Assembly: GCF_018413525.1 (NCBI RefSeq)
Contig: NZ_JAHCDD010000005.1
Location: forward strand, 55,179 to 119,178
Length of the DNA: 64,000 bases
Reading direction: 5' to 3'
Source: Acidovorax sp. CCYZU-2555
GTDB lineage: Bacteria > Pseudomonadota > Gammaproteobacteria > Burkholderiales > Burkholderiaceae_C
Shown: positions 59,101-64,000 of the stretch, one piece after another
Layout of the letters: each line of letters starts with the position of its first letter
Position numbering within the stretch: the stretch's first letter is position 1
The notes under the pieces: model-generated
Told to the model about the DNA's origin: nothing
Seen by the model: the letters and a program-made list of their open reading frames with translations, nothing else
The model's database searches: none
Program-made: the position numbers and the translations under genes

Positions 59101-61287
59101 ATCCAGACCTACGTGCTGGACGCCACGGCCCCGGTCTTCAACCCGGCCCTCAGCAGCCCCGCCGACAACGCCTCGGCCGTCGCCACCAGCGCAGCCCTGG
59201 TGCTCAACTTCGGCGAGCGCCTGGCCTCGGCAGATGCCACCAAAATCTTGCTGCACGATACGCAGGCCGGCACCACGGTCGCCATCACCGCCACCATCGA
59301 CGGCGCCGGCCGCCTGGTCATCACGCCCGCAGCGGCGCTGAAAGCTGGCACCGCCTACCACCTCACCTGGGATGCCGATGCGATCCTGGACGTGGCCGGC
59401 AACGCCGCCGTCGCCCTCGGCGATGCGACCACGTTCAACTTCAGCACCGCGCAAGCGATCACACCGACCGAGCCCACGACGCCCACCGAGCCCTCGCTGC
59501 CGCCGGTGACCGTGGACGGTGCCACCGTCACCACCACCACGCGCACCGACAGCAACGGCGTCACCACCACGACCACGCGCGTTGCGCCTGTCAGCCCCAA
59601 CCGCAACGAAGACCCCAACACGCCCAACAGTGCGCTGGCCGATGTGCCCCTGGTCAAGGACGCCAACGGCAACGTCCTGGTGCAGGTGGGCCTGCCCACG
59701 GGCGTGGGAGTCAGCTCCGACAGCAGCAGCGGCGCCAACCTGACGCTGCGCGACAAGCTCATGGCCGCCACCTCGCCGCGCACGCTGCCCGGAGACTTCG
59801 CCACGCTGCTGCAGCAAGGCATAGACGCCTATGTGCCCACGGTCGGCGACCAGTCACAGGTCACAGTGCGCACGCTGACTTTCAGCACCGCGCCCGGCAC
59901 CACGGCCTCCAGCCAGCCCATCGTCGTTCAAGGCACAACGGGCACCGGCGAGAGCGATCTGTCCCACCCGCTGCGCCAGGAAGCACTGGTCATCGATGCG
60001 CGCGCGCTGCCGGCGGGCAGCGTGCTGGATCTGAGCCGGGTCGAGTTCGCCATCGTCATCGGTACCGTGACAGTCATCGGTGGCGAAGGCCGCAACTTCG
60101 CCATCGGCGATGCCAACGCACAGACCATGATCCTGGGCGCCGATGACGACATCATCCATGGCGGCGGCGGCAACGACACCGTGGGCAGCCGCGGTGGCAA
60201 CGACCAAGTCTACGGCGATGCGGGCGACGACATCGTGTTCGGCGGTGCGGGCAACGACCTGCTTTCGGGCGGTACCGGCAGCGACAAGCTCAATGGCGGC
60301 ACAGGGTTCGATGTGGCACTGCAGGAAGGCAAGCGCAGCGACTACTCGATCACCTTGGACGGAGCGGGTATCAAGCTGACTCATATCGCCAGCGGCGTCG
60401 CCGACTGGCTGGTCGATGTGGAGCAGGTGCGCTTTGAGACCGGCCCCATCCTCACCGTGGCCCACAGCGCTGCTGAAGAAGCCGCGGCCTTCCTGTTCCA
60501 GAAGTGGATGGGACGCGATCTGACCCAGTCCGAAGGCGCGGTCATCCAGACGCTGGACGGCCTGAGCGCCGTGCAAGTCGCGGACCTGTTTGCCCAGGTA
60601 TTCCCGCAGCAGGCCGGCGGCAGGAGCGCGCAGCAGTTGCTCGAAGGCATGGAGACAGCGGGCGCCATCCGCGTGGATGCTGATCGCTTCACCAAGTACG
60701 TGGGCGATGCGGGCGACAACACGTTCACTCCCACTCTGGGCATGGCCTGGAACGTGGACGGCGGAGCTGGCATCGACACTCTCGTCTTCCCAGCCACACT
60801 GGCGCAAACGTACATCGATGCGAGCACCACAGGCTTCACCTTGCAGCGCATGGCTGACGGGGCAATGCTGGAACTGCTCAATGTTGAGCGGCTCACGTTC
60901 AGCGACACCAAACTGGCGCTGGACCTTGACGGCCATGCGGGCCAGGCCGCCAAGCTGCTTGGCGCGCTGGGCGGCGTGGGCTTGCTCGACAACAAGCCGC
61001 TGGTGGGTGAAGTGATTCGCGCGCTGGATGCTGGAGTCAGTGCACAGAACCTGGCTGAGTTGGGACTGCAGGTGCTGGGTGCGAAGACATCGCTCGAAGT
61101 GACGCAGCTGATCTGGACCAATGTCGTGGGCAGCGCCGCGACTGCGGCCCAATTGCAACCCTTCGTCAACATGATGGCCCAGGGCGTGACGGGCGGCGAA
61201 CTGGCGGTGCTGGCCAGCAATCTGGACCTCAACACCACGCGCATCGATCTGGTGGGCCTGGCGGCCACGGGAATAGAGTTCGCCTGA
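53176..61287 (+). CDS. Giant DUF4347 / FG-GAP / cadherin-like / RTX surface protein
   Basis: This is a 2,703-residue secreted protein. Domains in order: DUF4347 (about 13-180, with IHLLSHGAQGTVQ and LMLYGCKVGESAQG); six FG-GAP/VCBS-like repeats (about 190-510, for example VVGDFNGDGRDDILFQ and IGDFDGDGDTDLLGT); a Big_5-type Ig domain (about 515-620); about eight cadherin-like modules joined by AVNDAP, PVNDSP or AVDDTP (about 640-1755); further Ig-like domains (about 1755-2095), including SPADNASAVATSAALVLNFGE; a Thr/Pro linker; RTX nonapeptides GGGGNDTVG..GGAGNDLLSGG (about 2328-2370); and a DUF4214-like tail. There is no N-terminal signal peptide, and the RTX repeats indicate type I secretion, but no ABC/MFP/TolC genes are nearby. 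Probably a large adhesin. Confidence 0.88.
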   Translation: MNNAAPAQAIPAKDEVFFINAGLQDLSTLLNGLPEGADVVLLDESKDGLQQMAEYLQGRQGLTAIHLLSHGAQGTVQVGNTWLSSANLAEHQAELQSIGAALKADGDLMLYGCKVGESAQGQAFIYQLASITGADVAASADDTGAASLGGNWTLERSIGSIETTALGAQLEGYTAVMAVQFSGGADTNAPALGTGALSRMVVGDFNGDGRDDILFQTANTVNAPWKFAAGKFGGGFTIVDRTDGTSPFRKLDSMIDMANTGSNYYAADFDNDGDIDLLGVTVSNGAAFLYRNNNGVFESTPPTGFGGAQFGSRLVVGDFNADGAADILYQPGTVDALNSWRYALNNGNGTFTDVAQSASPFASFTLPTYSNFNYRVIDFEGDGDLDIIYMVAANPASLFLNNGNGTFALGAGGNIPIATFSQRSIFGDFDGDGDADMFWQIGANGTDWNYAENLGNGTFAPTVSRANSPFKNLTMVDFGTTNFRIGDFDGDGDTDLLGTMASVGASVYYQDGTSPKLLSSTPVDNSGAVSPSANIVLTFDQAVSKGSGNIYIVRTTDKQVIQTVDVTSGAVTGSGDTWTIDPPADLVGGVAYAVRIDTKTFVNASGKVYGGIQTNTELNFVTSSIASPVITGLDGDSITYSEKGAPVLIDPTGNAEVTDADSLNFSGGTLTVTINSGRVNSEDILGVMHQGTGAGQIGVSGGLISYSNITVGIATGGTGSNPLVIHFNSLATPSVVSALLQRLSYSNSNTTDIGTGARNIQVTLADGTGGVSNVANISLAITAVNDAPTATITASNPTFTEGGSAVAVFSNTAISPVEASQRIDQIVFRVLNVGNSSSERLRIDGTDVFLSNGNSVSTLTNNLSIAVAYNSGTAEVTISSTAGLTATAVNALVNGMTYANDSKAPIGSSRSVELVSVRDNGGGSNTTNVGTASAVTLVPVNDSPTLAGGPYVLTGTSEDFPSTGVQINTVLAGLTYSDPDSGALLGAAVTATTGNGNWQFSLNGVTGWTAFGTVANSTALLLTGTTFVRYTPDSANGETATLTLRAWDQTSGTASSASTPRTGDTSIAGGSTAYSSGTATASLTVTEANDAPLLNAGSPTLPGLSDGAINNAGVLVSSLYSNNFTDVDSSAVKGIAITSLNAGNGTWQYSLDGTTWSNVGVVSVSSALLLRSSDHVRFVPDGVNGTAADFTFRAWDQTGITTGMQGTKANASTVGGSTAFSIGFNTANITVTAVNDAPTLTGSGGSLTWTEGNNTTSIPVVIDDRLTITDADGPNIASATVRISNNYSNGNDFLELVPNPATMGNIIGTWDAANATLTLSSAGNLASQAQYQAALRAVTFTNLSESPTLGARTVEFRANDGSLDSTGVTRTITMSAVDDTPVISVPASTQVLEDVASVINLINISDPDSVNVYMTLNVGSGTLAATSGAGVVVGGNATTMNLSGTIAAVNAFLANNRLTYTTAANATADVTLTITVDSGSVGTDTKTVTLAVTPVNDAPVATVPVSLTVTEDVPGGVTGISFSDVDAGSGSVTVTFSVPSGTLSAVSGSGVAVGDSGTATLTLSGTLSDINAFIAASSVKYLTALDNTSSVLLTVSITDNGNTGGTAQTDTKTVTLNVTAVNDAPVNAVPDSQTVKQNATLVFSTANGNAISVGDADGDLLEVTLTATNGTLTLPFSGAVSVTSTDGITNVTTVTFQGNTGPVNAVLQGLSFTPTSGYLGSASITVVTNDSGFSGSGGPKSDTDTISITVNPLNPSISGISASQADGSYKAGTTLAITVTFDQVVTVEANGGTLVLLLDLGQPGRQATYTGGTGTDALSFTYTVQAGDNSADLDYLNTTALQLIGATIKNADGDDAVLTLPAPGTSGSLSASKNIVIDTTAPTQTFSALQLSDDTGGNGTDFVTSTAVQTITATLSAALGSGEKLYGSLDDGATWDDITASVLGTALTWDNITLTGSGTLRLKVTDAAGNEGSALIQTYVLDATAPVFNPALSSPADNASAVATSAALVLNFGERLASADATKILLHDTQAGTTVAITATIDGAGRLVITPAAALKAGTAYHLTWDADAILDVAGNAAVALGDATTFNFSTAQAITPTEPTTPTEPSLPPVTVDGATVTTTTRTDSNGVTTTTTRVAPVSPNRNEDPNTPNSALADVPLVKDANGNVLVQVGLPTGVGVSSDSSSGANLTLRDKLMAATSPRTLPGDFATLLQQGIDAYVPTVGDQSQVTVRTLTFSTAPGTTASSQPIVVQGTTGTGESDLSHPLRQEALVIDARALPAGSVLDLSRVEFAIVIGTVTVIGGEGRNFAIGDANAQTMILGADDDIIHGGGGNDTVGSRGGNDQVYGDAGDDIVFGGAGNDLLSGGTGSDKLNGGTGFDVALQEGKRSDYSITLDGAGIKLTHIASGVADWLVDVEQVRFETGPILTVAHSAAEEAAAFLFQKWMGRDLTQSEGAVIQTLDGLSAVQVADLFAQVFPQQAGGRSAQQLLEGMETAGAIRVDADRFTKYVGDAGDNTFTPTLGMAWNVDGGAGIDTLVFPATLAQTYIDASTTGFTLQRMADGAMLELLNVERLTFSDTKLALDLDGHAGQAAKLLGALGGVGLLDNKPLVGEVIRALDAGVSAQNLAELGLQVLGAKTSLEVTQLIWTNVVGSAATAAQLQPFVNMMAQGVTGGELAVLASNLDLNTTRIDLVGLAATGIEFA
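60151..60310 (+). other. RTX calcium-binding nonapeptide array inside the giant protein
   Basis: This codes for successive GGxGxD-type nonapeptides (GGGGNDTVG, RGGNDQVYG, DAGDDIVFG, GAGNDLLSG, GTGSDKLNG). They form a Ca2+-binding beta-roll near the C-terminus, the usual position ahead of a type I secretion signal. The number of units (about five) is small for a protein this size. Confidence 0.85.
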
Positions 61288-61372
61288 GCCGCTGCGTGGT
61301 GAAAGGGCGTGGTTTGGCAGGCCATGCCCCTCGCCGGCGTTGCAGCAGCAGGCGCAAAGCCTTTGGCGTGAA

Positions 61373-61556
61373 GGTTTGCACTAGGGTGTGCACAATGGCG
61401 GCCTTGCCGGCAGCACTCGCCGTAGCACTGCCCATGAGTCGAGTGCCGCAAACATTACGGCACCCGCTAGACACCACTCCTATGCATTTGCAGAACTCCG
61501 AAGAAAATCAAACAGTTGCACTCAATTGGCGCATGTCCGTTGCGCCCATGATGGAC
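61373..61556 (+). repeat. Right copy of the dusA promoter/5'-end direct repeat
   Basis: This is the intact counterpart of 52455-52647. It contains the dusA upstream region and its first 25 codons. It begins about 85 bp after the stop of the giant surface protein gene, so the two copies are about 8.9 kb apart. Confidence 0.8.
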
Positions 61557-62504
61557 TGGACCGACCGCCATTGCCGCTATCTGCACCGGCTGCTGACCCG
61601 CCATACGTTGCTCTACACTGAGATGGTCACCACGGGCGCGCTGCTGCATGGCGATGTGCCGCGCCATCTGCGCTTCAATGCCGAGGAGCATCCGCTGGCG
61701 CTGCAACTGGGCGGCAGCGAGCCGGCTGACCTGGCGCGCGCCGCACAGCTGGGCGAGCAATGGGGCTATGACGAGATCAATCTCAACTGCGGCTGCCCCA
61801 GCGAGCGCGTGCAGCGCGGTGCTTTTGGCGCCTGCCTGATGAACGAGGCGCCGCTGGTTGCCGAAGGGGTCAAGGCGATGCGCGACGCCGTGCAGATTCC
61901 CGTCACCGTGAAGCACCGCATCGGCATCGACAAGAGCGAAAGCTATGACTTCGTGCGCGACTTCATAGGCACCGTGGCCGAAGCCGGCTGCGAAGTGTTC
62001 ATCGTGCACGCGCGCAATGCCTGGCTCAAGGGCTTGTCGCCCAAGGAAAACCGCGAAGTGCCGCCGCTGCGCTATGACGTGGTGGCCCAACTCAAGCGCG
62101 ATTTTCCGCAGCTGACCATTGCCATCAACGGCGGCTTCAAGGAAAGCGCGGCGGTCGCCGAGCAGTTGGAGCAGGTCGACGGCGTGATGATCGGTCGCGA
62201 GGCCTATCACAACCCCTGGTGGCTCGCGAGCTGGGATGCCGAGTTCTACGGCGCTACGCCCAGCCTGCTGACGCGCGAAGCGGTGGAAGAGCAGATGGTC
62301 GAGTACATGGAGCGCGAAGCGCAGGAGCACGGCACGCACTGGTACAGCGTGGCGCGCCATATGCTGGGCCTGCGCCATGGGCTCGCCGGTGCGCGCCGCT
62401 GGCGCCAGGTGTGGAGCGATCACCGCCTCAAAGGCTTGCCGGCACGCGAAGTGATGGCCATCGCGCGCGCGCCACGCGCCGAGGAATTGAACGCCAAGGC
62501 CTGA
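61482..62504 (+). CDS. dusA: tRNA-dihydrouridine(20/20a) synthase DusA
   Basis: This 340-residue FMN enzyme reduces uridine 20/20a in tRNA D-loops. Motifs: SVAPMMDWTDRHCRYLHRLL (FMN-binding start), EMVTTGALLHG, LQLGGSEPADLARAAQ, the catalytic-Cys region INLNCGCPSERVQRGAFGACLM, VKHRIGIDKSESYDFV, FIVHARNAWLKGLSPKENREVPPL and the FMN-phosphate loop MIGREAYHNPWWL. The ATG at 61482 gives MHLQNSEEN; the open frame upstream to 61296 is not coding. dusA 5' ends are a known integration target for genomic islands, consistent with the truncated copy at 52.5 kb. Confidence 0.95.
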   Translation: MHLQNSEENQTVALNWRMSVAPMMDWTDRHCRYLHRLLTRHTLLYTEMVTTGALLHGDVPRHLRFNAEEHPLALQLGGSEPADLARAAQLGEQWGYDEINLNCGCPSERVQRGAFGACLMNEAPLVAEGVKAMRDAVQIPVTVKHRIGIDKSESYDFVRDFIGTVAEAGCEVFIVHARNAWLKGLSPKENREVPPLRYDVVAQLKRDFPQLTIAINGGFKESAAVAEQLEQVDGVMIGREAYHNPWWLASWDAEFYGATPSLLTREAVEEQMVEYMEREAQEHGTHWYSVARHMLGLRHGLAGARRWRQVWSDHRLKGLPAREVMAIARAPRAEELNAKA

Positions 62505-62573
62505 GGCCTATACCGTTTGCATATGACAGAACGGCTTTCTGTCGTTGTTTCACCCGAATGGCCGCGTTGGAAC

Positions 62574-62622
62574 TGCAAAGGCTTGCACCTTCATGCCAGA
62601 CAACTGCTATATTGCACTGCAA
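62574..62622 (+). promoter_or_regulatory. phaZ promoter with TGC-rich palindromes (candidate PhaR sites)
   Basis: TGCAA-N4-TTGCA at 62574-62587 and TTGC-ACT-GCAA at 62612-62622 flank an extended -10 (TGC followed by TATATT at 62608-62613). PhaR repressors of PHB metabolism bind TGC..GCA-type sites in other bacteria, so autoregulated control of phaZ is plausible. PhaR is not in the window. Confidence 0.45.
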
Positions 62623-62640
62623 CATAACAAGGTCTTGCCC

Positions 62641-64000
62641 ATGCTTTACCAAATGTATGAAACCCAGCGCTCCCTCGTGGAGCCTTTCGCCGACTTTGCG
62701 CTCGCAGCTTCCAAGCTGTACAGCAATCCACTGTCGCCTTTCAGCCAAACACCGCTGTCCCAACGTATTTCCGCGGGGTTCGAACTGTTCCACCGACTGG
62801 GCAAGGACTACGAGAAGCCGCAATTCGGCATCACAACCGTGGATGTCGACGGCGTCGGCGTGACCATCATGGAGCGCGTCGAGATCGACAAGCCCTTCTG
62901 CGAGCTGCGGCGTTTCAAGCGCTTCACCGACGAAGCCGCGACGCTCGACACCATGCTCGCGCAACCCGCGGTGCTGGTCGTTGCGCCGCTGTCGGGCCAC
63001 TATGCAACGTTGTTGCGCGACACCGTGCGCAGCATGCTGTCGGACCATAAGGTCTATGTCACCGACTGGAAAAACGCGCGCATGGTTCCCATGGACCAGG
63101 GCGTGTTCCACCTCGATGACTATGTGAACTATGTGCAGGAGTTCATCCGCCATCTGCAGGGAAAATACGGCAACTGTCACGTGGTGAGCGTGTGTCAGCC
63201 CACGGTGCCGGTGCTGGCTGCGGTGTCGCTGATGGCCAGCCGCGGCGAAACCACGCCGCTGACGCTGACGATGATGGGCGGCCCCATCGACGCACGCCGT
63301 TCGCCGACCGCGGTGAACAACCTCGCGACCACCAACAGCTACGAGTGGTTCGAGACCAATGTGATCCACGAAGTGCCGTCGAACTATCCCGGCGCGGGCC
63401 GGCGCGTGTATCCCGGCTTCCTGCAGCACACGGGCTTTGTCGCGATGAATCCCGACCGGCATGCGACCAGCCATTACGACTACTTCAAGAACCTGCTCAA
63501 GGGCGACGACACCAGCACCGAAGCCCATCGCAAGTTCTACGACGAGTACAACGCCGTGCTCGACATGGATGCGGCGTACTACCTGGAAACCATCTACACC
63601 GTGTTCCAGGACTTCTCGCTGGTCAAGGGTACCTGGGATGTGAAGTCGCCGGACGGCCAGGTGGAGCGCGTGCGCCCGCAGGACATCACGGGCAGCGCCA
63701 TCCTCACTGTGGAAGGCGAACTCGACGATATCTCGGGCGCGGGCCAGACGCGGGCCGCGCACGATCTGTGCACGGGTGTGCCGGCCGATCAGCACCAGCA
63801 CCTCGAAGTCGAGGGCGCGGGCCACTACGGCATCTTCAGCGGCCGCCGCTGGCGCGAAACGGTTTATCCGAAGGTGCGCGACTTCATCCTCGCCCACACC
63901 ACCCAGGCTCCGGTGCCGGTCGACGATGGCATCGGCCACGATGCGCTGCCGGTGCGGTCGGCGCCTGCAAGCCAGGCCGCGGTTTCTGCTGCAGCGCCCG
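62641..64000 (+). CDS. phaZ: Intracellular polyhydroxyalkanoate depolymerase (3' truncated by window)
   Basis: This enzyme mobilises intracellular PHB granules. At least 453 residues are visible, and the frame is still open at the window end. The start MLYQMYETQRSLVEPFADFA is characteristic of the PhaZ1 family. The nucleophile is a Cys in VVSVCQPTVPVLAAVS (near residue 183), as in Ralstonia PhaZ1, instead of a lipase-box Ser. LTVEGELDDISGAGQT and VEGAGHYGIFSGRRW supply the Asp and His of the triad. The visible tail is Ala/Pro-rich (APASQAAVSAAAP), likely a low-complexity linker. Preceded by a TGC-rich operator region and an AGG ribosome site. Confidence 0.94.
   Translation, partial: MLYQMYETQRSLVEPFADFALAASKLYSNPLSPFSQTPLSQRISAGFELFHRLGKDYEKPQFGITTVDVDGVGVTIMERVEIDKPFCELRRFKRFTDEAATLDTMLAQPAVLVVAPLSGHYATLLRDTVRSMLSDHKVYVTDWKNARMVPMDQGVFHLDDYVNYVQEFIRHLQGKYGNCHVVSVCQPTVPVLAAVSLMASRGETTPLTLTMMGGPIDARRSPTAVNNLATTNSYEWFETNVIHEVPSNYPGAGRRVYPGFLQHTGFVAMNPDRHATSHYDYFKNLLKGDDTSTEAHRKFYDEYNAVLDMDAAYYLETIYTVFQDFSLVKGTWDVKSPDGQVERVRPQDITGSAILTVEGELDDISGAGQTRAAHDLCTGVPADQHQHLEVEGAGHYGIFSGRRWRETVYPKVRDFILAHTTQAPVPVDDGIGHDALPVRSAPASQAAVSAAAP

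Overview
The window looks like chromosomal DNA of a GC-rich betaproteobacterium, most likely Burkholderiales/Comamonadaceae. The reasons are about 65% GC outside two AT-rich stretches, an intracellular PHB depolymerase with a Cys nucleophile, a propionyl-CoA/methylmalonyl-CoA operon under a GntR regulator, and REP-like palindromes built around GTTCG..GAGCCTGTCGAA. No rRNA, tRNA, CRISPR array or intact insertion sequence was seen. Both window edges cut genes: the biotin carboxylase at the left, just before its biotin-lysine motif, and phaZ at the right.

Layout. 1-6.8 kb (minus strand): scpA-meaB-pccB-pccA convert propionyl-CoA to succinyl-CoA; a divergent GntR-type regulator follows at 6.9 kb. 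7.7-10.7 kb: an MHYT-PAS-GGDEF signalling protein behind a structured leader, and a tyrosine-recombinase-like protein that has lost catalytic residues. 10.9-22.8 kb (plus strand): two LysR regulators; the second heads a probable operon of a flavoprotein monooxygenase, a complete peptide-type ABC transporter (two permeases, two ATPases, binding protein), a BAAT-like thioesterase/hydrolase and a CMD-AhpD fusion. Two REP-like inverted repeats interrupt this stretch. 22.9-27.2 kb: small stress or metabolic genes (DUF2798, DsbA/FrnE-like, an atypical MBL protein, LysR, VOC, amino-acid binding protein).

27.2-44.4 kb (minus strand) is a group 2 (ABC-dependent) capsule locus: kpsM-kpsT-kpsE-kpsD, a strain-variable AT-rich centre (a GT4 glycosyltransferase, a capsule-transferase-like protein and an alpha/beta-hydrolase-like protein), then kdsA-kpsF-kpsC-kpsS. 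Unusually, it continues through 4-bp start/stop overlaps into a membrane protein with a serine-hydrolase motif, a cytochrome P450 and a small membrane protein. Because KpsC and KpsS build the poly-Kdo linker on a lipid, this tail may modify or recycle the capsule lipid anchor. That is inference.

44.4-45.1 kb is an AT-rich promoter region, followed by a secreted or anchored NUC1 nuclease. 46.1-52.2 kb (minus strand) is a two-partner secretion cluster: a tpsB transporter, a tpsA exoprotein with a long Pro-rich tail, a FecR-like protein and a small exported protein. 53.2-61.3 kb holds one giant 2,703-residue DUF4347/FG-GAP/cadherin-like/RTX surface protein. It is bracketed by a decayed copy of the dusA promoter and 5' end at 52.5 kb and the intact dusA at 61.5 kb, so this segment looks like an insertion at dusA, a known integration site for islands. 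phaZ closes the window behind a probable PhaR-type control region.
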